DNA from: Brucella pituitosa | GTDB taxonomy: Bacteria > Pseudomonadota > Alphaproteobacteria > Rhizobiales > Rhizobiaceae | Reading direction: 5' to 3' | Assembly: GCF_003049685.1 (NCBI RefSeq) | Contig: NZ_PYSY02000001.1 | Span: 558,001-622,000 of the forward strand | DNA: 64,000 nt | Shown here: piece by piece, positions 17,140 through 28,868 of the stretch | Position numbering within the stretch: position 1 is the stretch's first letter | Layout of the letters: the number at the start of each line of letters is the position of its first letter | The notes under the pieces: model-generated | What the model saw: the letters and a program-made list of their open reading frames with translations, nothing else | What the model was told of the DNA's origin: nothing | Database searches by the model: none | Translations under genes and position numbers: made by a program

Positions 17140-17505
17140 ATGGGTCAGGAAATGAGCGGTCAGGGCCGATTGACGACGCATGTCCTCGATACGGTGAGCG
17201 GCAAGCCAGCAGCAAACTTACGCATTGAATTACGCCGCATCGGGAATCAGCAGTCAGAAACGCTTCGTGAGATACGCACAAATGCGGATGGTCGCTGCAA
17301 CGAGCCGCTGCTCGCAGGTGATGCGCTGCATACTGGTTCGTATGAGCTGCTTTTCCATGTTGGCGAATATTTCGGAAAGAGCGATGACATCGTGCCATTT
17401 CTGGATGTTGTGCCGCTGCGCTTTGGCATTTCTGACGAAAAGGCGCATTATCATGTGCCGCTTCTGGTTTCGCCATTTTCCTATTCAACCTATCGCGGGA
17501 GCTAA
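17140..17505 (+). CDS. uraH: 5-hydroxyisourate hydrolase
   Basis: Transthyretin-like tetrameric enzyme that hydrolyses 5-hydroxyisourate, the product of urate oxidation, to OHCU. The 121-residue product has the N-terminal signature [16 protein letters not shown] (catalytic His), the central RTNADGRC Arg motif and ends with the diagnostic YSTYRGS. The start may be ATG 17140 or, four codons later, ATG 17152. It lies 5 bp before xdhA, so it is the first gene of uraH-xdhA-xdhB-xdhC. Confidence 0.96.
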   Translation: MGQEMSGQGRLTTHVLDTVSGKPAANLRIELRRIGNQQSETLREIRTNADGRCNEPLLAGDALHTGSYELLFHVGEYFGKSDDIVPFLDVVPLRFGISDEKAHYHVPLLVSPFSYSTYRGS

Positions 17506-17510
17506 GCGAT

Positions 17511-18989
17511 ATGGGTCAAGCAGTCCGACACAATATCCGCTTTCTGCTGAACGGCGAGACGGTAGAGCTCGACCGCGTTTCGCCTGACGAAACTTTGCTC
17601 GATTATCTGCGTCTTGCCTGCAAACTTCGTGGCAGCAAGGAAGGTTGCGGCGAAGGCGATTGCGGTGCATGCACGGTGCTTGTCGGCAAGATTGTGGGCG
17701 ACGAGCTGATCTATGAAAGCGTGAATGCCTGCATCCGTTTTGTCGGCTCGCTGGATAGTTGCCATGTCGTGACCATCGAGCATCTGCGCGGGTCCGACGG
17801 TGGCCTGCATCCGGTGCAAAAGGCGATGGTCGACTTTCACGGCTCGCAATGCGGTTTCTGCACGCCGGGCTTTGTCATGTCGCTTTATGGTCTCTGGATG
17901 CGCAATCCAAAGCCTGCAGACGTTGAGATTGAAAAGGCGTTGCAAGGCAATCTCTGCCGGTGCACTGGCTATGAAGCCATCATGCGCGCGGCCCGCGCAA
18001 TCTCTGATTATGGTACGCTGATGGAAGATCCGCTTGCGGCTGAACGTGCGCATGTCATCAGCCAGCTTAACGCCTTGCGTGATGGCGCGCGGGTTGAAGT
18101 GGGTAGTGGTAAGGATCGTCTGGTCGTGCCTGCCGACCTCGATGATTTTGCCACTATCTATGCAGCCGAAGCCAAGGCAACAATCGTTGCTGGTTCAACC
18201 GATGTTGGCCTCTGGGTCACCAAGATGATGCGCGATATTTCGCCGGTCGTCTTTATCGGCCATCTCGCAGAACTGCGCACCGTCAGCGAAAAAGACGGGG
18301 TCATCACCATTGGTGCGGGTGTGACTTATACGGAAGCTTTCTCCTTCCTCGCAAAACGCATTCCGGCACTGGGAAATCTCATCAATCGCATTGGTGGTGA
18401 ACAGGTGCGCAATATGGGCACCATCGGCGGTAACATTGCCAATGGTTCGCCGATTGGCGATACGCCACCGCCATTGATCGCGCTTGATGCAAAGCTGACG
18501 CTGCGCAAAGGTGCCGAACGCCGGACAATTCCCCTCGAAGACTATTTCATTGCCTATGGCAAACAGGATCGCCAGCCCGGCGAATTTGTGGAAGCCGTGC
18601 ATGTGCCGGTGCCAGATGAGCGCAGCCAGTTTGCCATTCACAAGATCTCCAAGCGTTTTGAGGAAGACATCACGGCAACGCTTGGTGCCTTCCATCTGAC
18701 ACTCGATAATGAGGGCAAGGTTGCATCCATCCGTATCGCCTATGGTGGAATGGCAGCAACGCCAAAGCGGGCGTCGGCCGTTGAAGCGGCACTGATGGGC
18801 CAGCTATGGAATGATGCAACGGTTGAGGCTGCACTTGATGCCTATTCAATTGATTATCAGCCTTTGAGCGATATGCGCGCGACGGCTGATTATCGCTTGC
18901 TGGTCGCCAAGAATTTGCTCCGTCGCTTTTATGCTGAAACGCAAGGGCAAGCCGAACCTTTGCGTAAGCCAAACGTTGTTGCTGCATAG
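17511..18989 (+). CDS. xdhA: Xanthine dehydrogenase, FeS/FAD subunit
   Basis: Small subunit of xanthine dehydrogenase, which oxidises hypoxanthine to xanthine and urate with NAD+. The 492-residue protein has an N-terminal plant-type [2Fe-2S] domain (GCGEGDCGACTVLVG), a second [2Fe-2S] domain (SQCGFCTPGFVMS and LQGNLCRCTGY) and a FAD domain from about residue 190 (IVAGSTDVGLWVTK, NMGTIGGNIANGSPIGD). All eight cluster cysteines are present. It lies 10 bp ahead of xdhB. Confidence 0.96.
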   Translation: MGQAVRHNIRFLLNGETVELDRVSPDETLLDYLRLACKLRGSKEGCGEGDCGACTVLVGKIVGDELIYESVNACIRFVGSLDSCHVVTIEHLRGSDGGLHPVQKAMVDFHGSQCGFCTPGFVMSLYGLWMRNPKPADVEIEKALQGNLCRCTGYEAIMRAARAISDYGTLMEDPLAAERAHVISQLNALRDGARVEVGSGKDRLVVPADLDDFATIYAAEAKATIVAGSTDVGLWVTKMMRDISPVVFIGHLAELRTVSEKDGVITIGAGVTYTEAFSFLAKRIPALGNLINRIGGEQVRNMGTIGGNIANGSPIGDTPPPLIALDAKLTLRKGAERRTIPLEDYFIAYGKQDRQPGEFVEAVHVPVPDERSQFAIHKISKRFEEDITATLGAFHLTLDNEGKVASIRIAYGGMAATPKRASAVEAALMGQLWNDATVEAALDAYSIDYQPLSDMRATADYRLLVAKNLLRRFYAETQGQAEPLRKPNVVAA

Positions 18990-18999
18990 GGAGGATGAC

Positions 19000-21356
19000 A
19001 TGAACAAGCATCCTGCAAATGAAATAAAAGCCGCCCGTATTAAAGGCGGTGTCGCAACCGATCAGCGCCATGATTCCGCGCATAAGCATGTGACGGGCGA
19101 AGCGGTCTATATCGACGATATTCCAGAACCCGAAGGCACGCTGCATATCGGTATAGGTTGTTCGACTGTTGCCCATGCCAAAATCATTGCGGTTGATTTA
19201 TCGGCTGTGCGCGCGGCCTCCGGCGTTGTCGATGTGCTGACTTATAAGGACGTGCCGGGCGAAAACGATGTCTCGCCATCGGGCATGCATGACGATCCGA
19301 TCTTCGCGGTCGATAACGTGCAGTTTCATGGTCAGCCGATTTTTGCGGTTGTTGCCCGCACGCGTGATCAGGCACGCCGCGCTGCACGTCTTGCCAAAGT
19401 CGAATATGAAGAAATGCCCGGCCTGTTTTCGATTGCGGGTCTTGATGGTTACAAGGATCGGCTGGTCTTCACGCCACTCACGCTTATTCGCGGCGATGCC
19501 CGCAAGGCCATTGACGACGCCCCGCGCAAGGTCAAAGCGCAGATGCTTGTCGGTGGACAGGATCACTTTTATCTCGAAGGACAGGCTTCACTTGCCATCC
19601 CCGGCGAAGATGAAGATGTGACCATCTATTGCTCGACGCAGGGGCCAAGCGAAACGCAACATCTGGTGGCCCATGCGCTTGGCGTGCCGAGCCATTCGGT
19701 GACGGTTGAAGTGCGGCGTATGGGTGGCGGTTTTGGCGGCAAGGAAACGCAGGCCAATCAATGGGCAGCCATTGCAGCCATTGCGGCCAAGAAGCATAAG
19801 CGCGCTGTGAAAATCCGGCTCGACCGTGATGAGGATATGACCTCGACCGGCAAGCGTCATGATTTCATGATCGATTACGAAGTCGGTTTTGACGATGAGG
19901 GCAATATTCTGGTGTCGATTATCTGTTTGCACTAAATGCTGGTTTCTCTGCCGATCTGTCCGGTCCGGTTGGCGACCGCGCACTATTTCATTGCGACAAT
20001 GCCTATTTCTTTCCGGCTGTTCATGCGCAGTCCGCCCCGCTTTATACCAATACCGTGTCCAACACGGCATTCCGTGGCTTCGGTGGTCCGCAGGGCATGG
20101 TGGGTGCCGAGCGCGTGATTGAGGAAGTGGCTTTTGCTGTCGGCAAAGACCCGCTCGAAATCCGCAAGCTCAATTTCTACGATGCCATGGGCACCGAAGG
20201 TGGCACGCGCAATGTGACGCCCTATCACCAGAAGGTGGAAGACTGCATCATCCAGCGCATTGTTGCTGAGTTGGAAGACAGTGCGGATTACGCGAAGCGT
20301 CGCGAGGCAATCCGCGAATTCAACGCGAAAAGCCGCTATGTCAAACGCGGCATGTCACTGACGCCAGTGAAATTCGGGATTTCCTTCACCAAGACGGAAT
20401 CCAATCAGGCTGGCGCGCTGGTGCATGTCTATAATGACGGCTCGGTGCATATGAACCATGGCGGCACGGAGATGGGGCAGGGGCTTCATCTCAAAGTGGC
20501 GCAGGTGGTGGCCGAAGAATTCCAGATCGATCTTGATCGTGTGAAGATTACCGCAACAACAACCGCGAAAGTGCCGAACACTGCACCAACGGCAGCATCG
20601 TCCGGGGCCGATTTGAACGGTATGGCCGCACAGGATGCGGCGCGTCAGATCAAGAAACGCCTCATTCGCTTTGCCGCGCAGCAACATCAGGTGCCGGAAG
20701 ATCAGGTCGTCTTCCTCCCTAACCGTATCCGCGTTGGTAATCAGGAAATCAGCTTCAATGATCTGGTGAAGCAAGCCTATATTGGCCGTGTGCAGCTCTC
20801 TGCGTCGGGGCATTACAAGACACCGAAAATCCATTGGGATCGTGCCAAGGGTAAAGGCCACGCCTTCTATTATTATGCCTATGGCGCGGCCTGCTCGGAA
20901 GTATCGGTCGATACGCTGACCGGCGAATATGTGATGGAGCGCACCGATATTCTTCACGATACGGGCCGTTCGCTGAACCGTGTGATTGATATTGGTCAGG
21001 TGGAAGGCGGCTTCGTGCAGGGCATGGGCTGGCTGACCACGGAAGAGCTTGTCTGGGATGACAAAGGAAGGCTGCGCACCCATGCACCATCGACCTATAA
21101 GATCCCGCTGGCATCAGACCGTCCAAAGATTTTCAATGTCGCGCTGACCGATTGGTCGGAGGCTTATGAGCCAACAATCCATCGTTCAAAGGCGGTTGGC
21201 GAGCCGCCGCTGCCGCATGGCATGTCGGTGCTTTATGCGCTGTCGGATGCGGTGGCGAGCGTTGCCGATCACAAAATTAGTCCGCGCCTTGATGCGCCAG
21301 CAACGCCGGAGCGCGTGTTGATGGCAATCGAGCGGCTGCGAAGTCAGAAAGGCTGA
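19000..21356 (+). pseudogene. xdhB: Xanthine dehydrogenase Moco subunit, interrupted by a 1-bp frameshift
   Basis: Large subunit of xanthine dehydrogenase, which binds the molybdopterin cofactor and purine. From ATG 19000 (after GGGAGG) the frame runs 311 codons to TAA at 19933-19935. It includes the N-terminal a/b-hammerhead domain and RRMGGGFGGKETQANQ. After GNIL at 19909-19911 the homology continues in the next frame (GVDYLFALNAGFSADLSGPVGDRALFH..., stop at 21356). The missing base is one G, where ctgggtgtc would be expected and ctggtgtc is read. Restoring it gives 785 residues, the normal length, including the C-terminal KAVGEPPL with the catalytic Glu. Downstream there are no other lesions. 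It is either a very recent pseudogene or a sequencing error. Confidence 0.93.
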
Positions 21357-21360
21357 TGCG

Positions 21361-22188
21361 ATGCTGGGCAGACGAGACGACATCAGGGCGTTTCTCAACA
21401 AGCGGCCCGATAGTGTTCTGATTGAAGTCACCGATGTCCGAGGTTCGGCCCCGCGCGATGCCGGCGCGTGGATGCTTGTCGCCCGCGATATGATTTTTCG
21501 CACCATTGGCGGCGGGCAGCTCGAATATATGGCAATCGACCATGCCCGCAAGATTTTGGCTGGCGGTAAAGATTCCCCTATGGATGTACCACTTGGCCCT
21601 GAAATCGGCCAGTGCTGCGGCGGTCGTGTTGGGTTGAGCTTCCGGCGCGTCAATCGCGGACTGGCTGAAGAACTAATCGCAAAGGTCGATGCCGAAATCG
21701 CCACCCGTCCGCATGTTTATATCTTTGGCGCAGGCCATGTCGGTGATGCTCTCGCCTATACGCTCTCACTGACACCCGTGCGGGTTATCCTGGTTGATAC
21801 GCGTGAAGCGGAACTGATGGCCGTTGATGCGCCCGGCGTTGAAACCTGTCTTGCAGCCATGCCCGAACAGGTGGTGCGTTCGGCCCCACCCGGCAGCGCA
21901 TTCATCGTGTTGACCCATGACCATGCGCTTGATTTCCTGATCGTGGCGGAAGCTTTGCAGCGTGACGATGCCGTCTATGTCGGTATGATCGGCTCGAAGA
22001 CCAAGAAGGCCACTTTCAAAAATTGGTTGAAACGCGAAATCGGTCGCGCAGAATTATTTGAAAATCTCGTCTGTCCGGTTGGCGGCTCGGTCGTTAAAGA
22101 CAAGCGACCGGAAGTTATTGCCGCATTGGCTGCGCCCGAGGTTTTAACCGCCGTTCTGGTTTCCAGTAAAGTTTTACAGCCCGCCTAA
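21361..22188 (+). CDS. xdhC: Xanthine dehydrogenase accessory protein
   Basis: XdhC binds molybdenum cofactor, promotes its sulfuration and inserts it into XdhB. The 275-residue product has the N-terminal XdhC/CoxI domain (LIEVTDVRGSAPRDAGAWMLV, GGGQLEYMAI, GPEIGQCCGGRVGL) and a C-terminal Rossmann domain (YIFGAGHVGDALAY, GSKTKKATFKNWL). It begins 4 bp after the xdhB stop and closes the operon; its stop codon lies inside the terminator stem. Confidence 0.95.
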   Translation: MLGRRDDIRAFLNKRPDSVLIEVTDVRGSAPRDAGAWMLVARDMIFRTIGGGQLEYMAIDHARKILAGGKDSPMDVPLGPEIGQCCGGRVGLSFRRVNRGLAEELIAKVDAEIATRPHVYIFGAGHVGDALAYTLSLTPVRVILVDTREAELMAVDAPGVETCLAAMPEQVVRSAPPGSAFIVLTHDHALDFLIVAEALQRDDAVYVGMIGSKTKKATFKNWLKREIGRAELFENLVCPVGGSVVKDKRPEVIAALAAPEVLTAVLVSSKVLQPA

Positions 22189-22215
22189 CTCAATTGACTA
22201 GGCGGGCGTCTTTTT
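22179..22215 (+). terminator. Intrinsic terminator of the uraH-xdhABC operon
   Basis: A 9-bp stem gcccgccta (22179-22187) / taggcgggc (22199-22207) with an 11-nt loop, followed by cttttt. The xdhC stop codon (22186-22188) is at the stem base, and the convergent LysR gene ends at 22214, so the site may serve both sides. Confidence 0.88.
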
Positions 22216-23128
22216 AAGCCAGTGCCTCGCGGATCAGACGCTGGCAACGCTCTGTCATGAAATCGATGATCAGACGGACTTTCGGGTCCTGAAACCGCTT
22301 ATGCGGATAGATCGCAGCGAGCTGGATCGACGCTGGTGGCGTGCTTGCAAGAATAGGAACCAGCCGCCCGTCACGGATATATTCCTTCACTTCAAACAGC
22401 GGCTTGTTGATAATTCCGCGCCCGCCGAGCGCCCATTGCGTCAATACGTCGCCATCATCGGAATCGTAAGGCCCGGTGACTTCGAATTTGCGCAGACCTT
22501 CCGGTGTTTGCAGAGACCAGAAATATTCTTTCGAACCGGGAAAGCGCAGGAGCAGGCAATCGTGTTTGTCGCCCAGAAGTTCCTCGGGCGATTGCGGAGT
22601 GCCATGCTTTTCCAGATATTCGGGTGCAGCACAGATCACACGTTCGCAGTTCAGAATGCCGCGCATCCGGAGGTTCGAATTTTCCAGAACACCCAATTTG
22701 AAAGCAACATCAACGCTTTCACTCATGATGTCGATCTCATGGTCAGATAGTCGCAGGCGCACTTCTATGTCCGGATATTTGTCGTGAAACTCCGGAATCC
22801 CTGATGCGATGAGCCTTCGACCCAGCCCCAGAGGTGCTGTAATGCGAATCGAACCCTTTGGGTTTTTTGCCAGTTCAGCGACGGCTGCTTCGGCTTCATC
22901 CACGGCTTCGAGAATTTTTAAAGCACCATCATAAAATATGCGACCGTGCTCGGTTGGCGTCAGCTTGCGTGTCGTTCTGTTGAAAAGCCGCACACCAAGA
23001 TGCTTCTCCAACTCCTTGATTCGATTACTTGCAACAGCTGGCGAAGCGCGCTGGTCGCGACCTGCCGCCGACAAATTTCCCAATTCGACAACGCGCACAA
23101 AAACGCGCAGATTATCAAGATAAGACAT
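22214..23128 (-). CDS. LysR family transcriptional regulator
   Basis: A 304-residue DNA-binding regulator. The N-terminal winged HTH starts directly at ATG 23128 (MSYLDNLRVFVRVVELGNLS, then AVASNRIKELEKHLGVRLFNRTTRKLTPTEHG), and the effector domain continues to EALA. An upstream extension of the frame to 23287 has no family similarity. It belongs to the group that includes DsdC/CrgA-like regulators with IRITAPLGLGRRLI. It sits between xdhC and puuD, divergent from puuD, which points to a purine-responsive regulator of this island; that role is inferred. Confidence 0.9.
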   Translation of the reverse strand: MSYLDNLRVFVRVVELGNLSAAGRDQRASPAVASNRIKELEKHLGVRLFNRTTRKLTPTEHGRIFYDGALKILEAVDEAEAAVAELAKNPKGSIRITAPLGLGRRLIASGIPEFHDKYPDIEVRLRLSDHEIDIMSESVDVAFKLGVLENSNLRMRGILNCERVICAAPEYLEKHGTPQSPEELLGDKHDCLLLRFPGSKEYFWSLQTPEGLRKFEVTGPYDSDDGDVLTQWALGGRGIINKPLFEVKEYIRDGRLVPILASTPPASIQLAAIYPHKRFQDPKVRLIIDFMTERCQRLIREALA

Positions 23129-23356
23129 GCGTCCGTTCCACCATTGTATATATTTTTTTGAAAGTGATGGTCGTGATGTGACGTTCCCATAAGGGCCAAG
23201 CTTTGGCACATAATAAAGTAACGAACAATGGGGCCACCGCATCGGCCCAAAAATCGAAATGGATTTTTGGAAAGCGCGATGCGTCAACGAAAACGAGACA
23301 GAGCGTCCTTTATGCGTCCTTTTGGGCGCATGGCGCTCTGAGAATGGGAGTGCCGG

Positions 23357-24594
23357 ATGTATGATCTTGCCGTGGCCTGGGACTGGCTGGGCTTCGCAGT
23401 GCGGTGGCTACACGTCATCACCGCGATTGCGTGGATCGGCTCGTCTTTCTATTTCATCGCGCTGGACCTTGGCTTGCGCCAGCGTCCAGGCTTGCCGGTC
23501 GGCGCCTATGGCGAAGAATGGCAGGTCCATGGCGGCGGTTTCTATCACATCCAGAAATATCTGGTTGCACCTGCCGAGATGCCCGAGCATCTGACATGGT
23601 TCAAATGGGAATCCTACGCCACCTGGCTGTCAGGCTTCACTTTGCTCTGCATCGTCTATTATGCGGGCGCCGATCTATATCTGGTCGATCCGAATGTGCT
23701 CGATGTCTCAGCACCGGTTGCAATCGCTATTTCGATTGCCTCGCTGGCATTCGGCTGGATCGCCTATAACACTATCTGCAAGCTGATGCTCGGCAAGAGC
23801 GATACGCTCCTGATGATCATCCTCTACTGCATTTTGGTGGTGATGGCCTGGGGCTATACGCATCTGTTTACGGGTCGTGCAGCTTTCCTGCATCTGGGTG
23901 CTTTCACCGCGACTATCATGTCTGCCAACGTGTTCATGGTCATCATTCCGAACCAGAAAATCGTGGTGGCGGATCTGATTGCAGGCCGCAAGCCCGATCC
24001 GAAATACGGCAAGATCGCCAAGCAACGCTCAACGCATAACAACTATCTGACGCTGCCGGTTCTGTTCCTGATGCTGTCGAACCACTATCCGCTGGCATTC
24101 GGGACTGAGTTCAACTGGATCATCGCCTCGCTGGTGTTCCTGATGGGCGTCACGATCCGCCATTGGTTCAACACGCAGCACGCCCGCAAGGGTAGCCCGA
24201 CATGGACATGGCTGGTGACGGTTATCCTGTTCATCATCATCATGTGGCTGTCGACTGTACCGAAGATTCTGACGGGTGAACCGGAAGAACAGAAGGTGTC
24301 ATCGCTGCAGCAGACTTTCATCTCGGACCCGCACTTTGAAAAAGTGCGGGATACCGTTCTGGGACGTTGTGCGATGTGCCATGCAAAGGAGCCGGGTTGG
24401 GAAGGCATCATTGTGCCACCTAAAGGTGTAGTCCTTGAAACTGATAGGGAAATTGCCGCGCATGCGCGCGAAATCTATTTGCAGGCTGGTCGATCCCATG
24501 CCATGCCGCCCGCCAATGTTACCGGCGTAAGCAATGAGGAGCGCAAGCTGCTCGCTTCCTGGTATGAATCTGCGACTTCTGGAGCAAAGCAATA

Positions 24595-24595
<1 letters not shown>
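23357..24595 (+). CDS. puuD: Membrane-bound urate hydroxylase with C-terminal cytochrome c domain
   Basis: PuuD is an integral membrane urate oxidase, unrelated to the soluble uricase, that converts urate to 5-hydroxyisourate and passes electrons to a c-type heme. The 412-residue protein has about eight hydrophobic segments in residues 10-315 (WLHVITAIAWIGSSFYFIALD at the start) and a C-terminal domain with one heme site CAMCH and a distal Met candidate in SHAMPP. It feeds 5-hydroxyisourate to UraH and electrons probably toward the respiratory chain. The stop overlaps the guaD start by one base (TAATG). Confidence 0.95.
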
Positions 24596-25899
<1,304 letters not shown>

Positions 25900-25970
25900 A
25901 GAAATCTCTGGAGGAGGGAGAGGGAGGACCCGTGGCGGAGCAATCTGCTGCGGGTTCTTCTGTTTTTGAA

Positions 25971-26014
25971 GCGTATCCCGAAAAGTGTGAAATGGTTTTC
26001 GGAATAGATGCGCG
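25971..26014 (+). repeat. Extragenic palindromic element, copy 5
   Basis: Core ccgaaaa-gtgtgaaatgg-ttttcgg with outer arms gcgtatc/gatgcgc. It ends 3 bp from the stop codon of the iclR-type gene (26017-26019), so in the minus-strand transcript it forms the immediate 3' end. Confidence 0.85.
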
Positions 26015-26016
26015 TT

Positions 26017-26835
26017 CTAAAGCTCTTCCGGGCGCTTGCCACCCATGGTTCGGGTCAGCTCATCGGCTGTCTTGCGGATCATCGGCCCAAGTTCTTCCAG
26101 CTTTTTCTTAGGCAAACGCACGGCAGGTCCAGAAACGGAAATGCCCGCAATTGCTTCCCCATACTCGTTGAAAATAGGTGCTGCGATGCAGCACATGCCG
26201 AGCGTATGTTCTTCATCGTCAATCGACCAGCCACGGGTGCGGGTTTCCTGAATGTCTTTCAACAGGGCAGGTAACGTGTCGAGTGTGCGTTGTGTGAAGT
26301 GCTCAAGTGTTCTTCCCGAAAGCGTTCGCGCAATCTCTGTATCCGACCATGTCGAAAGCACAGCCTTACCGATGCCGGATGCATGGATCGGTCCACGGCG
26401 CCCCGGGCGGAAAAAAGCGCGCATCGGCGCATGGCTTTCGATCTGCGAGATGAACACGACATCGCCGCCGTCCTCGACGCCGATATTGGCGGTCTCGCCA
26501 CTCGCTTCCATCAATTGCTTGAGATAAGGTCGCGCCAGAGTGCCGAGCTTGCGGAAGCGGCGAAAGGCATTACCGATTTCAAATGCCTTGACGCCGATGG
26601 TCCAGTCGCCGCTCTCCGCATCATGCGAAACCATGCCGTGATTTGCGAGTGATGAAAGAAGTCGATGCACGGTTGAAGGTGCCATGTGGCTTGCATCAGA
26701 CAGATCGGTCAATGTCGAACCGTCATTCTCGGCAATAAGTGCCAAAAGCTTGAGGCTGCGATCCAGAACCTGAACGGATGAAGGTGCCGCGTTTTCCGCT
26801 GCCTTGCGGCCCCGCTTCGCTTTTATCTGTTCCAT
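26017..26835 (-). CDS. IclR family transcriptional regulator
   Basis: A 272-residue regulator with an N-terminal winged HTH at about residues 22-85 (LDRSLKLLALIAENDGSTLT, APSTVHRLLSSLANHGMV) and a C-terminal GAF-like IclR effector domain (FISQIESHAPMRAFFRPGRR, HASGIGKAVLS, GMCCIAAPIFNEYGEAIAGISVSGPA). It is divergent from gcl-hyi-glxR-gck with 175 bp between. AllR, the IclR-type repressor of glyoxylate/allantoin genes in enterics, makes the same role plausible here. Effector and operator are not identified. Confidence 0.92.
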   Translation of the reverse strand: MEQIKAKRGRKAAENAAPSSVQVLDRSLKLLALIAENDGSTLTDLSDASHMAPSTVHRLLSSLANHGMVSHDAESGDWTIGVKAFEIGNAFRRFRKLGTLARPYLKQLMEASGETANIGVEDGGDVVFISQIESHAPMRAFFRPGRRGPIHASGIGKAVLSTWSDTEIARTLSGRTLEHFTQRTLDTLPALLKDIQETRTRGWSIDDEEHTLGMCCIAAPIFNEYGEAIAGISVSGPAVRLPKKKLEELGPMIRKTADELTRTMGGKRPEEL

Positions 26836-27010
26836 CAGCCGCCTCCGATTCCTTGTTTTTCTATCACTACCTTATCCCCATGACCTCGAAAAGGGCGTGG
26901 CGATTATCTCCATTCCGTTGAAAATCTTTATTTCCGTATGATGGTATGCATTTCCATTTTTTGGCTATAGATTTTGTAAATGGAGAATTATTCCATAGGA
27001 GGAAGCCGTC

Positions 27011-28795
27011 ATGGCCAGAATGCGTGCAGTCGATGCAGCCGTACTTGTGCTGGAAAAAGAAGGGATCAATTGCGCTTTCGGTGTGCCGGGTGCTGCGATC
27101 AACCCATTTTACTCCGCCATGAAAGCGCGTGGTTCTATCCGCCATATTCTTGCACGCCATGTTGAAGGCGCTTCACACATGGCTGAAGGCTATACCCGCG
27201 CAAAGTACGGCAATATTGGTCTGTGCATCGGCACATCCGGCCCAGCTGGTACGGATATGATCACCGGCCTCTACTCGGCATCCGCCGATTCAATTCCAAT
27301 CCTCTGCGTTACAGGCCAGGCCCCCCGCGCGCGCCTCGACAAAGAGGACTTCCAGGCAGTCGATATTGCCAAGATCGCAGCCCCCGTCACCAAATGGGCG
27401 GTTACGGTTATGGAGCCACCACTGGTGCCTTTTGTTTTCCAGAAGGCATTTCATATCATGAAGTCGGGTCGTCCCGGCCCGGTGCTGATCGATCTGCCGA
27501 TCGATGTCCAGCTCGCCGAAATCGAGTTTGACATCGATACCTATCAGCCGATGGAAGCATATAAGCCTTCAGCAACCCGTGCACAGGCCGAAAAGGCCAT
27601 TGCCATGCTCAACGCAGCGGAACGTCCGCTGATTGTTGCAGGCGGCGGTATCATCAATGCCGATGCTTCCGATCTTCTGGTTGAGTTCGCCGAAATCACC
27701 GGCATTCCGGTTATTCCAACCCTGATGGGCTGGGGTGTCATCCCCGATGATCACCGCCTGATGGCAGGCATGTGCGGTCTTCAGACGTCGCACCGTTATG
27801 GCAATGCCAGCCTGCTTGCGTCAGATACCGTTATAGGCATCGGAAACCGCTGGGCAAACCGCCATACCGGCAATGTCGAAACCTATAAAAAAGACCGCAA
27901 GTTCATCCATGTCGATATTGAACCCACCCAGATTGGCCGTGTGTTCGCACCGGACTTCGGTATTGTTTCGGATGCTGCTAAAGCTCTGAAATTGCTACTC
28001 GACGTTGCGACCGAATGGAAATCCGCTGGCAAGCTGCGCGACTGGTCGGGCTGGGCCGAGGAATGTGCGACCCGCAAGAAAACCATGCTGCGTAAGACCC
28101 ATTTCGATCAGACGCCGCTCAAGCCGCAGCGCGTCTATGAAGAGATGAACAAGGCCTTTGGCCGCGACACTTGTTATGTCACGACCATTGGTCTGAGCCA
28201 GATTGCCGGTGCGCAGTTCCTGCATGTGTATCGTCCGCGCAACTGGATCAATTGTGGTCAGGCTGGCCCGTTGGGCTGGACATTGCCAGCCGCTCTCGGC
28301 GTCCGCGCTGCCGATCCTCATCGCCCAATCGTTGCGCTTTCAGGCGACTATGATTTCCAGTTCATGATCGAGGAACTGGCGGTCGGTGCACAGCACAAGC
28401 TGCCTTACATTCATGTGGTCGTGAACAATTCCTATCTCGGCCTCATTCGTCAGGCGCAGCGCGGCTTTAATATGGATTTCGAGGTCAGTCTCGCCTTCGA
28501 CAATATCAACGCATCAGGTGACGCGGAAAAGGGTTACGGCGTCGATCACGTGGCGGTTGCGGAAGGCCTCGGCTGTAAGGCGATCCGGGTTCGCAGTCCG
28601 AACCAGTTCGCGGAAGGTTTTGAACAGGCTAAGGCGCTGATGGAAGAGCATCAGGTGCCGGTTGTTCTCGAGTTCATCCTTGAGCGCGTCACCAATATTT
28701 CCATGGGGGCGGATATTGATCAGGTCGTCGAGTTTGAAGAGCTCGCCGAACGTGGCGAGGATGCGCCAACGGCGATTGCCATGCTGCTGGATTAA
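27011..28795 (+). CDS. gcl: Glyoxylate carboligase (tartronate-semialdehyde synthase)
   Basis: ThDP- and FAD-dependent enzyme that joins two glyoxylates with loss of CO2 to form tartronate semialdehyde. The 594-residue product has the three domains of the acetolactate synthase superfamily: N-terminal Pyr domain ([33 protein letters not shown], where the usual catalytic Glu is replaced as in Gcl), FAD domain, and C-terminal PP domain ([37 protein letters not shown]). GGAGGAAG precedes the start. It heads the gcl-hyi-glxR-gck operon that uses glyoxylate from purine degradation. Confidence 0.97.
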   Translation: MARMRAVDAAVLVLEKEGINCAFGVPGAAINPFYSAMKARGSIRHILARHVEGASHMAEGYTRAKYGNIGLCIGTSGPAGTDMITGLYSASADSIPILCVTGQAPRARLDKEDFQAVDIAKIAAPVTKWAVTVMEPPLVPFVFQKAFHIMKSGRPGPVLIDLPIDVQLAEIEFDIDTYQPMEAYKPSATRAQAEKAIAMLNAAERPLIVAGGGIINADASDLLVEFAEITGIPVIPTLMGWGVIPDDHRLMAGMCGLQTSHRYGNASLLASDTVIGIGNRWANRHTGNVETYKKDRKFIHVDIEPTQIGRVFAPDFGIVSDAAKALKLLLDVATEWKSAGKLRDWSGWAEECATRKKTMLRKTHFDQTPLKPQRVYEEMNKAFGRDTCYVTTIGLSQIAGAQFLHVYRPRNWINCGQAGPLGWTLPAALGVRAADPHRPIVALSGDYDFQFMIEELAVGAQHKLPYIHVVVNNSYLGLIRQAQRGFNMDFEVSLAFDNINASGDAEKGYGVDHVAVAEGLGCKAIRVRSPNQFAEGFEQAKALMEEHQVPVVLEFILERVTNISMGADIDQVVEFEELAERGEDAPTAIAMLLD

Positions 28796-28801
28796 AAATG
28801 A

Positions 28802-28845
28802 GCAATTGCAGGAAAAGTGTGAAGCGGTTTTCCGTTCACAATTGC
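28802..28845 (+). repeat. Extragenic palindromic element, arm variant (copy 6)
   Basis: Seven bases after the gcl stop. Outer arms gcaattg/caattgc and inner arms ggaaaa/ttttcc enclose the usual loop gtgtgaagcgg. The arm sequence differs from the main type but pairs with itself. It lies inside the gcl-hyi spacer. Confidence 0.75.
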
Positions 28846-28868
28846 CTAGAAAAATAGAGGAGGCGGAA

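Noticed and set aside
19000..19935. Separate short xdhB gene of 311 codons
   Set aside because: The product stops in the middle of the Moco domain and the remaining homology continues in the next frame; one gene with a frameshift explains both parts.
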